From contig NC_088301.1 in assembly GCF_032854445.1 (NCBI RefSeq), positions 33,648,402-33,712,401 on the forward strand: 64,000 nucleotides of DNA. Reading direction: 5' to 3'. This stretch comes from Liolophura sinensis. Its lineage: Eukaryota > Mollusca > Polyplacophora > Chitonida > Chitonidae. Positions 13,540-25,985 of this stretch are shown here, piece after piece. The notes beneath the pieces are model-generated. The model was not told where the DNA came from and did not search any database. It saw nothing but the letters and a program-made list of their open reading frames with translations. Position 1 is the first letter of the stretch; each line of letters opens with the position of its first letter. Position numbers and translations under genes: made by a program.

Positions 13540-15380
13540 CAAAACTGAGTAGAATGACTTGTTGAACTCTGCCATACCATATACCTGGACAGACCGGTTC
13601 CCATGGCAGTTGCATGTGACCCCTCCATGTTTACAGATGTACGCACTTAACTCTTACTTACATAGTCAGAAAAAAGCGGCTTGCACGCCATTGCTTTCTT
13701 TTATGACTCTATAGCGCATGCTCATCCCGGATGTAGTGTAATTACAAGACGGAAGGGCTGATATGATTTTTTCCTGAGGTGTGATATCTTAATTGTCTGA
13801 CTGGAACACTTAGAACAGTTAAAGGTGAATGATTCCCCGTTGCTAAGGCCTGCATGCCAACAAAGAGAAAGTGGTCTATTGACATAATAGTTCTTTCTTT
13901 ATTTTATTTGAACATGTACATGGCACATAGAGTCTAAGGCAGTTCAACTATATAGTAATAAGCTAATTCATATTACAAATTAGCTTAATTTGTGATATGA
14001 ACAAATTACACACAGTGTGATGAACGGAACTATCAGAGACAAACGTTGATGTACATATGTACCTCTAAAAGTAGCCAAATTAAAAATTTGGTAGAAGAAA
14101 AATGAAAATATGTATGTGTGGGTTATTATCAATACATATGCAATGAGAGTTTGTGATTTCGATGATAAATAGGCATAAATGTTTATCGCTAATTAAAAGT
14201 AGCCCTTTGAAACAAAATACACACCTGGGATGAACCTTATTGGTGGTTTACTCCAAACGATGTTTTGGCCGATATGACGGCATTTTGATGAATGTTAAAG
14301 ATTGTTTTATTTTGCCACTAAAGAGACCTATGTCTGTTAGTTGATTAAGTATTTTGATAGAGATCTCATGAGCCGTATGAAAGGCATGCTCAAGAATATT
14401 GCACTTAAGCAACGGTTGTAATCCTACTGTCATAACAGCCAAACAAATGAGAACCCGAATCACTAGCTTCGCGGGTCGTATCCGACTATTTATTTAGGAA
14501 GGTGCTTGTAAAATTTGAAGTAAATTATTAGCAACTAAGTGGATATAAAATGGACGTATATAGCATGCTATGCCCTAGCGGCGTGGTTCCGTGATTTACG
14601 TTATCTTGCATTTAAGACCACCTTCTAATCCATCAAGCCAATAACTACATAGCCTATCCCCAGATGTTGAGCGCCGATCGAGGAAATACAAAACGTGTCA
14701 GTTTTATTTAACCTCTTATGTATATAAACGGACAAATTATACAAACAACTTGAGCTATTAAGATAAACAGTGTAACCATTCATTATCACCGATTTATGAT
14801 ATAGCCAACATTACGAACATTGATTATGCATCGAGGTAGAATGAATGTATTCTACCTCCATGGACTACATGAAAGTATAATAAACTCAATCTATACCTAC
14901 ACTTTGAAATAAGATCTTAACACTGACGAGAAAGAACTTGCAAGCTCACACTTGAGAGCTGTTTATGCAGGAATTTAGTGTTAAGTGATGGTAACATAAT
15001 GTAGGGTCTGTCCTCCAAAGAGGCGTGAAAATGTCACCAGTATGACTACCAATGTCAGAGCCGGAAGCTATGCATACTGGTCACAACTGTCACTAATGAT
15101 GGACTTGTTTTCTTGAGATCCGCTTTTCTGTTCTGTGTATAAACTGTATGTAAAAGGTGACCTTCGCTTTTTTGGGAATTAAATTGATTAAGCTCATTGT
15201 TGGTTAACGCCGTTACTAAAGAATACTTTGGGAAGTTGTATATGACGGCAGTCAATTTCGTGGATGGAGCAACGTTCCGCCTTATGACGCACCGATTTTC
15301 ACCCGTGTCCCGAGCTGTCGTTGTTCGCTATATTGGTAGAAGGGAAGTGATCTCCAAAGACCTTCATCCAAAATCACCAT
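13540..15380. other. intergenic DNA 3' of DHRS7-like copy A
   Basis: This holds the 3' flank of copy A, and I see no conserved coding segment. I did not find a polyadenylation signal convincing enough to call. Confidence 0.5.
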
Positions 15381-15587
15381 ATGAGCCGCGTCAACCGGTA
15401 TGTTCCAAAAACAGAGGAGGAAGAGGAATCTGGAAAATTCCTGTTCGAGAAGGGATCGAACCAACAATTAAAAGACAGGCATCTCTATCCATTATCACGG
15501 CCATGCGATCTTGGCCTACCGTTCGTTCACATTGCTAAACAGATAAAACCACAACACATGGAACTGTTATGGAAGCAGGTGGCTTAA
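15381..15587 (+). CDS. possible small single-exon gene, 68 residues
   Basis: This compact open frame lies in the space between the two convergent DHRS7-like genes. Its product has protein-like composition: an acidic EEEEES cluster, then a basic and aromatic C-terminus ending in LLWKQVA. The frame is closed upstream by a TGA about 10 codons before the ATG. I do not recognise a family. It could be a retrocopy or the last exon of an unseen gene. Confidence 0.28.
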   Translation: MSRVNRYVPKTEEEEESGKFLFEKGSNQQLKDRHLYPLSRPCDLGLPFVHIAKQIKPQHMELLWKQVA

Positions 15588-16117
15588 TTTTAATTTTTTG
15601 TCTCAAATTTCCATATCAACATTTATTAGTAAAGTAAATTGTGATTATGTACTTAAATATTTATCTACCTTTGTAACAAATACATTTAACACGATTTCAT
15701 GGGACATTAAACGGTACATATCCGCTGAACACATTTACCATTGCCATACGATAAAAATGAACTTATGCAATATAAGGCGATATAACCATCTGTATCAATT
15801 TGGAAATAATAACACACATATGCCATATCCACATAAACTATGAAAACAGTTACAATGTAATATCCTTTATTAATGACCCTTGAATGTACATTTTTAGAAT
15901 ATACTTTTATTCATACATCGTTCAAGAGATTTGTTGCAGCCACCGATTGCATTTAGTGTACCTTACACAAGAACGTTATCATATCATCATGTAAAAGACA
16001 CACATAAGCAATGAACATGTATAATACTTCAACAATACTGACATACATATTATAAACTTAAAGTTATTAAAAATCTTTACTTAGAATTGGACAACAGAAA
16101 AAAATAGCAATTACATA

Positions 16118-16273
16118 TTTGACTGGTGTTTTACGCCGTACTCAAGAATATTTCCCATATACGACGGCGGCCAACATTATGATGTTCGTGCGAAACCCAC
16201 GACTATCTGCAGTTTGCTGTCAGGCCCTTCCACATTCGACTAGCATGAAGCAATGGCATTGGTGAGAGAACTG
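16118..16273 (+). repeat. tRNA-type SINE fragment, copy 3
   Basis: Contains TTTTACGCCGTACTCAAGAA and the following ACGACGGCGGCC and CCCACGACTATC blocks, in the same order as the copy at 764. It extends to the GCATTGGTGAGAG segment. The tRNA head is again missing. Confidence 0.75.
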
Positions 16274-16717
16274 AAGCAGGCTTTCTCATCGAAATTTAAC
16301 CCCTCGGTCATGAAGGCATTTTGTTCACAAGAGCTTATGACACTAGATACATCGGTAATGGTCAGTCATGCTGACCAAAGTATTATTTGGCCTAGGGGAT
16401 GTGCCATCAGTCCAACCACTGCATAGCCTATCTCGTATCTGTTCATGAATCCATCTTTTTTGACTCTGGATGAATTGTTATGGGAATATAAGTATGCATG
16501 GAATGTATAAAGTTTAACCTGAGAAAGTAGGTCTGTAAAATATTGTCTATACAAACACTCAATTTTTTATTAGTTTTTGATTAGTAAAACCCTGGCCCTA
16601 ACACGTAGTTAAATAAATGACTTCTCCATTTAATACTTGCTAACTGATAATATGGTAGAAATAAAACTTCGATGATACAAGGCTTTATTTGACGACAGGC
16701 CACTTGGCTTGAGCAAA

Positions 16718-19700
16718 TCATCGGCCCTCTCTCAGTTCTTTAATTTTTTTCATGCCAAATCCCTTCATCAGCCTGAAAAAAAAGGATAAATTTCAAGTTT
16801 GAGGTAGATGTTAACCTTGTGTAAGACGGTACTTTTATGACCTCACGCTATACCTCTGACCTTAAATAACAAATTATCATGAACCATACACACCAACATT
16901 ATAATTTTGAAGTTCACATATCCATTCAGTCCCTCTCCTTAAATCAAAAGCTCTCTGGGGCTAGGGCAATTTTATATAAGCCTATTAAACCATGAAAAAA
17001 ATGCACATTGACATATTGTCCCCATGACAACTAACAAGTTTCACAGACTTCCGCTCAGAACTTGCGAAAGTGTTGCGGTGACATTTCATTCATGTTCAAG
17101 CTCTACGTTTGAACTGCGGCAACTTTGATGCCAAGTATTTATTTATTTCATAATGTTTAACAATGTAGTCAGCCGACGCTTGATCCAAGGGTGTGATGAT
17201 ACTGATCAAAGGGCCAGTCAGTGGGAATAATGCCTCATTCGACTTGAGAGTCTCGCTGTTCAAAATGTATTAATATTGGGTCAACATTTTAAAATCAAAT
17301 ACGCTTCAGAGTTTACGGCCAAAAAAGTTCCCAGGGTGACAGAGTTGTCTTGGCCTGGCATTTATTAGGGTTCCAAATTTGAAATCCAAGAATCCAAAAA
17401 TGTGACATTGACCTTATTATAACGATTACGTATATATGGCCACATCAGGTTGTAATTTTAGGCGAGATTTCCACAAAGGTAGACTGTACCATTTAGAAAT
17501 TGCTGGCATGTACTGGTGCAAGTAAGTCAATCCAAGCACGGGATGGAGTGCAATCCAAACTTCATCCAGCTCATTAGCAATTGCTACCGCTGACAGATAT
17601 GCACAACGTCGTGTTGACATTCTCTTCTCATCTGACTTCATGTCTATCCCATAGTTCTGAAAGAAAAATTCAGTATAACTGAAATATGCTATTGATATCA
17701 CTTCTGGTTTAAAAAAGGGGCAAATCATGAACACGTTTATGATCACAAAGAAAACATTTAAATTAAATATGTCTGATGAAAGACTACCGGACACTGTCCA
17801 TAGAACACCATACAGGGCATATTTATATCAATGTCTGGTATTTACTTTGACATTTGGACAACGCGCAACACCCAGGGTTGTTTACGCTTAGTCTCACCTC
17901 TATTTCATACTAGTGTTTTCTTCGCATTTAAGACCATTGACGTTGGTTAAAAACCTATATATAAAATAAAATATAAACACACACACACATGAAAAACAAA
18001 TGCCACGTGCCTTTAATTACTAACCTCACCATGTTTACTAGTCATAGCAGCCTTGAGGATTCCCGAAAATACGGGTCCCGGACACAAAAGCGTCACTTTG
18101 ATGTTCTTTTCATAGCCTTCACTCCGCAATGAGTCAAACCAGCCCTGTGCAAATTGTGGGCAGTAATTATACTCACTTAATTGCATAATATTAAGAGAAT
18201 TTGAAGTACTGTATCTGACTGTGCACTTAATTAGCTATACAAAATAAAGCATGTCAAGTAGAGGTACATGTAAATAATCCAAACATTTTAATTTCTTAGT
18301 TAGTTTGTTACCTTCAACACCGAAATATAATACATGTATTATAATCATATAACCCAGAAAAAAATGGCCACCATTGCACATTTTACTGGTGGAGTATTAT
18401 ATGAAAGACAAGATGAAAATGTATACAAACTGTATGGGATATCTCAAGCTCAATGAAATAAGGATACCCTGGTTTTAAGCAACAGTACCAATCAGTTTTA
18501 TATATATAAGTAAGATACAGAACATTCAAGTAATCACCTTGTACAACTTTAAAAGAAATATAACTAAAAAGACCATAAAGTAATCCTTGATTAGTAATTA
18601 AATGATTGGGCAAGGAATCGCATAAACAAATATTTATGTCTATCACATACATATTTTTAATGGATAATACAGACAGCTATCAGAGATATGTTTGAGCAGA
18701 ATTTGTGACAAAAACAATCTCACATGAAGAGCAAACTTTGCACCACAGTATGATCCAGACATAGGCACACCTGTCAAAGAAAAATTCATTCACTTTGGTG
18801 TGTGTATTACATCTACATTTATCTTAAAACTATTCAAGTGTTAAATATGATTTGACATGAAAGATTTCGATCTGATGTGATATCTGAAATAATTTATCAC
18901 TGCCTAAGACAGGGTTCCTTTTCATGTCAATAATGTAATAATATAGTTCTTTAAGAAATACAACGTTGGGAATCATAGCATAATATTTTAAAATTGCCAT
19001 TCAGCCAAACATATGGAAAAAAATTACTATTTGTGATAAAAACTTTATGCAGACTTCTGCACTCTTACTGCAAATCGGAATACAGTACTATTATTGTTAT
19101 TATATGTGTTTCACATATACACACCCACTTTTCCTGCCACACTACTCATGACCACCACATGGCCTCCACTGGTATTAATCATGTGAGGGAGGACAGCCTT
19201 AGTAAGAGAAAGAACCCCAAGAACATTCAGATCTAACATATCCCGATCAACCTCCAAATCTGTTTCTTCCCAAACTGCTCGCTGCGTTCTGCCAGCATTG
19301 TTCACAAGGACATCAATCTGTATAAACAGGACATGTCGTATTTAGCAATTTAAAAACAATGTGATTTTACATGTATTATCAAACGAAACTATTCTTAAAT
19401 ACCACGACATATCCAATGTGTGAATGATGCAACTGTACATATACAGCACTGAATTTGAATTCAGCCTTCTCATGCTTACTAAAAATATTGAAAATGTTCC
19501 ATTATCTACATATTATTCCATACGCACCTATATGTGGCTAAACAAAGAGAATACATAATATTCCTGTAACATTAATTTCATTGACAACAGATGTTTCTGG
19601 TACAAACTAGAAGAATAAAGTTTCCAGTAAGGCTTTAATGCTATAGAGGACTTATAGGACATAGAGTAAAACCAGACCAGCAATGACAGTGTGATAACTG

Positions 19701-21951
19701 GCAATTGGGTCACACAAAACTGGTGAAATAAAGCCTCTTGCCAGCTTACCTTAGTTAGGGCTTTATTCTAACTGTTCATGTAGATGATTAAATAGTAGGA
19801 AAACCATTTCTTAAGCAGAATTAGGCAAAACAAAAAAAAAAAAGAAATAATGCAGTGATATTACTTACAATACAGTAAATGTCACTGTTCTAGAATTACA
19901 AATCTACACAAAATGCTGTATTGTCATCACATTTGATATACAATCACAACAAACATGACACACCTGACCAAAGTATTTTAACACCGTTTCAGTTGCATCG
20001 CTATGAGTGTTGTACTTCAGAACATCCAAAGGCAAAACAAGAATATCTTCTGGTTTCAATGGACCACTGACTGTAAATAGAAAATTTTGATGTCCTACAC
20101 TCAAGACATATTTCACAGATGTGTTCAGAAAGACAGGCTGTGTAAGATGAGCTTTACCTGTAGCAGTATTATAATATTTGAGAGGTAGTGAGCAAAAACT
20201 GAAATAGGAATATATGTGAAGATTTATATTGTACATAATAAAAACTACATGTACTGATCAGAAGAAAATTAAAACCATAATTTCTCTAATTAAATATACA
20301 TACAGAACCATAAATTTTACTAAATGTGTCAAGATAAATATGTATACTATGTAACTGTAAATGTGTTAACTAAAATATCAAATTAATTAAAATAGATATT
20401 ACAAGTGCCTGCCAGATGGAGAAAATATTCTTAAAAATGTAATGCTATTTTTCTGGCTGCTATATATTCTATGTGCTAATGTGAGCTGGCTGCAGGGTCA
20501 TCTGTGTGTTAATGTGAGCTGAGTGCATGGTCATCTGTCTGCTAATCTGAGCCGACTCCAAGGTGATCTGTATGCTAAACTGAGCAGGCTGCATGCTCAT
20601 CTGGGTGTTAATCTGAGCTGAGTGCATGATCATTTGTGTGCTGATCTGAGCTGACTGTATGGTCATCTGTACTCTAATCTGAGCTGGCTGCAAGGTCATC
20701 TATGTGCTAATGTGATCTGGTTCATGGTCATCTGCTTGCTAATCTGAGCTGACTGCATGGTCATCTAATAACAGTAATATAACCCCATAAAACACACTGG
20801 ATTGCGCACCAAAAATTTCTGGTGTGCCTAAAAATGTTACATGTGCACCTAAAAAGCAACGTTAGGCACACTGTGGGAAAAAAAAAGTAACCTTTCATAC
20901 CTGAACACCAGTACTGAAACCCTCTCTCAACACAATATCTGTCATGGTTTATTTAGGTTAAAAAACATACATGTCTATTTTTAAACTCTTTATAGTTACA
21001 AGGAAATTCATATTGTTTGGTGATAATCTACTTGTACATATATATTAATAATACTTGTATATTAAAAACACAATCCCCAAATCTCAGATTTCGTGTATCT
21101 TTTTTATAAATGGCATTGCTAGACATTATTAATTTATGAGGAAAGTTACAACAAAGTTTTGTGGACCTGAATGATAGGCCTTTTATACCTTGGCACTGTT
21201 TTTTCACTCTCTCCAGTTCATCTTTGCGCCTAGCAGAGAGTACAAGCCTGCATCCAGCTGCAGCCAATTCATAAGACAGATGCTCTCCAATTCCACTGGA
21301 GGCTCCTGTGATCCACACAACCTTACCACGCAGGCGACCTGTACAGTACATATGAACATGTTTACTATCTTTTATCTATCTATCTATCCATCTATTTGTA
21401 TATATATACATATATACATGCATGTAAAAGATTATTCAAAACTTATTATGGCATATGTGAATAGAATTTTATTTCTGGTAATACTTTCACAATTAAACAT
21501 TGTAAAAGACAGATATATAGTACATATGCCATCTTCAGGACTCATTACGTCATAATTGGACATAATTCACTTCATGTAGTTTAAGCAATTTCAAAATAAG
21601 TATGTATACATGTACAAGTTCTGTCCCCATTGAATACAGTAAACAGTAAGATTCAACTGTAATAGATGAGGCGATTTGAAGTGAATTACTATGATCTGCC
21701 TAAAATTATCTGCAAACACTGTGTAATTAAATTAGCTTTGAAATTTCATAATCAGGATATCACATTATCCTGATTATGAAATATATATATACACAAACAA
21801 TAATATGCTCACCAATTCCCCGTCCAAGTCTTGTAGCCCACTGAAGACTAAGGTCACAATCTGCAACTAGTAGTCTAAATATTTGTACACTGATGTACAA
21901 AATAACAATGACTAGCAATGTGCATAGGACACATGAGCTATCAAGGTTTTC
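16718..21951 (-). CDS. DHRS7: DHRS7-like short-chain dehydrogenase/reductase, copy B
   Basis: Coding exons on the minus strand: 21951-21813, 21338-21189, 20070-19964, 19317-19125, 18770-18724, 18144-18025, 17656-17490 and 16772-16718. Lengths (139, 150, 107, 193+47, 120, 167, 55) match copy A (133, 150, 107, 240, 120, 167, 55) apart from one extra intron. [12 protein letters not shown], the catalytic Ser (MSSVAG) and YCGAK are intact, as is QYMP. The first listed exon follows a 3' splice site (CTTGCAG) and has no in-frame ATG, so at least one upstream exon with the start codon remains unplaced. The encoded N-terminus keeps a hydrophobic anchor. Converging with copy A, it is best read as an inverted duplicate that has since diverged. 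Expected role: membrane-bound NAD(P)H-dependent reductase; substrate unknown. Confidence 0.9.
20466..20765. repeat. 33-bp minisatellite, about 9 units, in an intron of copy B
   Basis: Units read roughly TGCTAATCTGAGCTGACTGC followed by ATGGTCATCTGTG. The period of 33 bp equals 11 codons and so gives a repetitive minus-strand open frame that is not a gene. It sits in the intron between the 150-nt and 107-nt exons (20071-21188). Confidence 0.92.
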
Positions 21952-22516
21952 CTGCAAGGAAAGAAGCAATAAAATAATACTAACAGGCTCATATTTGTTA
22001 CAATCTTGTTATTTCGTCCCTGTTTACTTGGATAATGACAAACCGTTATGACATGCCCCTAGTCTGTGATCGTACAACTCGTGTTTTTATGCAGTTTTTA
22101 TACATTTAACCAACACCGATACAGTAAAAATGTAATACAGTTGGCTAAACTACATGTAGGTCAGAGAGCGTGCTTTGTCTACTGGAGTGAAGCTTGTAAA
22201 CAGTACGTACGGGTACAAAGTAATACTACTGTAGTGAAGTTCTCCGCAATGCAACTGACGCTGCGTTGTTGTTGTTGCGTGACAATGCGGTTGACATGAA
22301 TGATGAAGTCAGTATTATAATATTTGAGAGGTAGTGAGCCCATTTTCTTTGTCCACAGCTAAAATGAAAGTCCTACCATTTTGATATGATGCCAAAAATT
22401 GGCCAGGTGTGGGACGTTCACCGAGTTAATCCGGCCCTCACTTCAAATGTGACCACAAAAACTTTCCAAAGTTGGAAGGAGAGAGTTATCCCCCTTTATC
22501 CAAAAGGGTACACGTG
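21952..22516. other. upstream flank of DHRS7-like copy B
   Basis: This is expected to hold the missing first exon or promoter of copy B. I could not choose a start codon and donor with confidence. No other feature seen. Confidence 0.4.
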
Positions 22517-22519
22517 TAA

Positions 22520-22577
22520 GTCTGCGCACAAAAAGAACGCTTGCTCGCGATAAAAGCGAGCGCGGTAAAGCAAGCAC
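22520..22577 (+). repeat. left terminal inverted repeat of the Harbinger element
   Basis: Begins GTCTGCGCACAAAAAGAACG directly after TAA and includes CGCGATAAAAGCGAGCGC-type repeats. It pairs with 25925-25982. Confidence 0.93.
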
Positions 22578-22787
22578 TTGTAATGTTGTTCAGAATTTGC
22601 TTGTGCCGCACAAAAAGCACGCTCGCTTTATCGCGCCTGCGATGTCAAGCGACGCTTGGAATGCGTAAAGAATCAAAAGTTAATGCTTTATCGCGAGCAA
22701 GCGTGTTTTTGGTGCCCCCCATGTGTGTTGTCTAGTCACGATCTGGCAAGTGCAGTGTGTGTTTTCTCCTCTGACAGTCCGACCAAA

Positions 22788-24801
22788 ATGGATGTGGAGT
22801 CTTTGATATCAGCCGTGTTTTGAAAACCTGCAATTTGGGACAAAAGAAGGAAAGACCACGCAAACCGAAACGTTGTGAATCGTGCTTGGAAAAAAATTAT
22901 CGAAGAGCTGAAACATGATGGTAAGAATAACTTTATTGTATGTATTTATTCATGGCTGCTTTCATTTATTTGTGCTCCATTGCCTTCTATTCTGTAGTAC
23001 AAGTCCCCCCCTCTCTCTATCTCCCTCTCTCTCTCTCCTCTCCCTTTTTTCTACTATAAGCTTATTGTAATTTACTAATAAAAGAAAATCGAAGACAGAT
23101 CTACTTTTATATTTACAAGAGCAGCGTCTGGTCAGTTTACAAAAGCTTTTAATGGACTTTGGCCCAGATTGTTCTTTGAAGGTTACATTTTCTTGTTGAT
23201 AGGCTATTGAATATATTGCAGAGGATATCTACTGAAATATGCTTTAAAAAATCCCTAACAGTTTTTGAATCATTACATGGCCTCCCAACACGGTCCCAAA
23301 CTATGCCTTGGTTTTCAACCGAAACTTCGGTGAGGTTTTGCACCATGCCTTCTTTGTCTATTATAGTGTTATGCAGGACACAAACACATTTTACAATGCG
23401 ATCGGCAAGCAGACGTCTGTCTCAATTTCTTTGTTTAGCAAACGCCATTTTGCTACCAAAATTCCAAACGCACATTCCACGGTTTTTCTACATCTTGACA
23501 ATCTCTTGTTGAAGCAGTCTTCATCAAGAGGGAGATTTGTTCCACTGTAGGGTTTCAGAACATGAGTCATTAGTGGGTATGCCTCGTCAGCAATGAACAC
23601 AAATGGGGCCACGACATTGGAGTTTGGCAGGGCTGTAGCCTCTGGTATATGCAGTTTTTCTTGTACAAGAGCACGATAAAGGCCCGAGGCTTGAAAAGTA
23701 CCTCCATCGTTTTGTTTCCCATGTCCGCAAACGTTGATTGTCAGAAATTTGTAATGAGCATCAACAACAGCCTGCAACACTATTGAGAAATATCTTTTGT
23801 AGTCATAAAACATGGATCCTGATTTGCTGGGACAACGGATTCGAACATGCTTTCCGTCTATCGCTCCTAAGTAGTTTGGGAAATTCCAAAGATTGTAAAA
23901 GTCATCAGAAGCCGATAGCAATGTTTCCCTGGTTGGAGAGGGCATATGCACTGGTTTCAGCTCATCCCATATAGCAGTAACAGTTTCAGACACAGCGTGT
24001 GCTACAGTGGAGGCACCCACCCGGAAGTTGAGGGCAAGGGTCTGAAAAGATGAACCGGTTGCAAGAACTTTCATCATTGACAATAATATTGTATGCAAGC
24101 ACTATATCATAAATAATAATGGGCTGTTAATTTTTTTGTTTTCAGAAACTGCACTGAAGAACAAATGGAAGTCCCTGCGAGACTACTTTGCGATAGAATA
24201 CAATAAAAGGTCTGTGCCAAGGTCAGGAGACGCTGCAAGCAATCGCCCACAATCAAAGTGGCAGTTTTTCAATCAGCTTCTCTTTTTGAAAGATATTGTT
24301 GCGCCGAGAACTTCATTCGATTCCCTAGATCTGGATAACTTTGAAGGTAATCAACCAAGCCTGGGGATTGCGGATGAGTCTGCAACAGAAGTAGACACCC
24401 AGGGAAGCAATGTGGAAAGTCAAGGACCGGACACATTTGACAATCCTACAGCCTTTGAAGCACCAGAGCCTGGGCCGTTCCAGGAGTTTTCTCCGGGGCC
24501 TCCGTCGAGTAAACGTACACACAAGAGCAGGACCCGACAAAAAAACGCAGTCGAGACAGCTCGGACAGTTACAGGGAACTGAAGTCAAAAAAGAGAAAAT
24601 GCCGAGCAAACAAATGATGCTGACTTCCAATTCCTCAAATCATTATACACATACATGAAAATGGTCCCTGAGCACCTGAAACTCTGCGTTCGCAATCGAA
24701 TAGTCAGTTCTGCAAGAGTTTGTATACCCACCAACAGTACAACAACGTTCACAACCGTACACAAGCCAACCTCAAGATCTGGATGTACAATTGCGAGATA
24801 G
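22788..24801 (+). pseudogene. MADF/BESS (Myb-SANT-like) transposon protein, two in-frame stops
   Basis: Exon 1 (22788-22920) encodes the start of a MADF domain (IWDKR, NRNVVNRAWKKI). It ends in a GTAAGA donor and joins in phase to exon 2 (24146-24801, after TTTTCAG), which continues with LKNKWKSLRDYF and an acidic/Pro linker. An in-frame TGA sits at codon 12 (22821-22823). A second at 24580-24582 is followed in the same frame by a clear BESS motif (FQFLKSLYTYM...VPEHLKLCVRNRI), ending at TAG 24799. The partner protein in Harbinger elements brings the nuclease to the transposon ends and to the nucleus. Both stops could be CGA-to-TGA changes at CpG. It overlaps the nuclease gene in an interlocked antisense arrangement. 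Confidence 0.82.
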
Positions 24802-25832
24802 CACATCGCCCGCATTGTCTTACCAAAGCTATAGCACAGGTTCAACACCTAATAGCATTGATTCCTACACCACTCAGCCAGACTCTCATCATTTCCAGTA
24901 CTAATTGTTTTCATTATGATCGTTAAGACATCTGTCAACGCCTGAACAAAAGATATTAAGCAGCGTTTTTGTTAATATGTTGTAATCTTTATGTTGGTTT
25001 ATTTTTTCAGGTGTTATCATTTCTACACCAGGTAACCTACATTCATTTAGAGTGCTGAAGACAAAGAGTCATCAAATGATCCTTAATTTTGTTGTACTCA
25101 AATTGTATTTTACACAAGATACTTAATATGCCAGTTAGGCGTAAAGGATTTTTTTTTCTCTCGCAAGTGGAAAATCATTCTTATTCTTTACGAACAGTGA
25201 TCTTTTTTAAACATCTATGTTGTTGATTTTATATAATCATAACTAAGATGGTTTCTGAGTTTGTTGGCTGTTTTTTCTGTTTGTTTATTGTCTTTTGTGA
25301 GTAACAACCTTTTTAATCCTACTCTTCTCTCCTAAAATGTCCTCACCATAAGTTTAAAACAAACAAGAGATTTACCTGTTGTAGTTCATAATGGAGATCA
25401 ATAAACTTTATGATACACGTTTACACAGTCTTAGTTCATTGTGTGTGCATGAATATATATTTACAGTTATTACTTCATACTTATATATATAACTGTATAT
25501 ACACATACGTTTCAACTAGGGGTGACTCACCTGAGCGTAATAACTAGACGCTCCTCTGGCAGAAATGGTTGTTGGTGCCAGTTGCACCAGTTCTTTGTTA
25601 TTTTTGGTTCATTTTTTTCTAAGATATACTTGAATGTCTCTTGGCTCATTCTCAAGTATGACTGGACACGAGAAGGGCTCCTTTTAAGCAGAGGAAACAA
25701 GTGATGATATTCATCTTCCATTCCCCTCCTTTTACCTATCTCATGAACGCCCATTCTTTTGCGTTTTCCTAGGATAATTTTCGGCAAAACACTGTCTAGC
25801 AACAATAGTTCGTCTTCACTTGAATCCGCCAT
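23149..25832 (-). pseudogene. HARBI1: HARBI1-like DDE nuclease (Harbinger transposase)
   Basis: Exon 1 runs from an ATG at 25832 (or 25886) to a GTGAGT donor after 25531. The second exon begins near 24,090 and covers the DDE nuclease. The three catalytic acids are visible: Asp in GAIDGKH, Asp in IADEAYP and Glu in RKTVECAFG. Near 23,405 the frame shifts by one base; the homologous tail (CVLHN and onward to 23149) continues in another frame. The exact exon 2 acceptor is not resolved because the best AG does not keep phase, which may be a second defect. Family role: cut-and-paste transposase acting in the nucleus with the MADF partner. Its intron contains exon 2 of that partner. Confidence 0.85.
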
Positions 25833-25924
25833 GGTGCCAAATGACAAAATTCTACCAGTCGCAAGCGCGATTTGCAATCTGTCCATATGTCCACCTCAAC
25901 GACAAGCAAGCGCTTTCATTTCAC

Positions 25925-25982
25925 GTGCTTGCTTTATCGCGCTCATTTTTATCGCGAGCAAGCGTTCTTTTTGTGCGCAGAC
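25925..25982 (-). repeat. right terminal inverted repeat of the Harbinger element
   Basis: Reverse complement of the left end with about three mismatches, followed directly by the TAA target duplication at 25983-25985. Confidence 0.93.
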
Positions 25983-25985
25983 TAA

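Larger units (their letters stand above)
22520..25982. mobile_element. Harbinger-type DNA transposon, complete ends, decayed genes
   Basis: Terminal inverted repeats of 58 bp lie at 22520-22577 and 25925-25982 (start GTCTGCGCACAAAAAGAACG) with about three mismatches between them. A 3-bp TAA duplication flanks both ends (22517-22519 and 25983-25985), the hallmark of PIF/Harbinger insertion at TWA. Inside are the expected two genes: a HARBI1-type nuclease on - and a MADF/BESS DNA-binding protein on +. A further inverted copy of the terminal motif lies subterminally at about 22686-22715. Both genes carry breaks, so this copy is unlikely to be autonomous. Confidence 0.93.

Noticed and set aside
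20469-20699. Repetitive minus-strand open frame with an 11-residue period
   Set aside because: Direct translation of the 33-bp intronic repeat.
24136-24658. Second + frame 24410-24658 as a separate gene
   Set aside because: Out-of-frame shadow; the BESS motif lies in the same frame as the MADF exon, not in this one.
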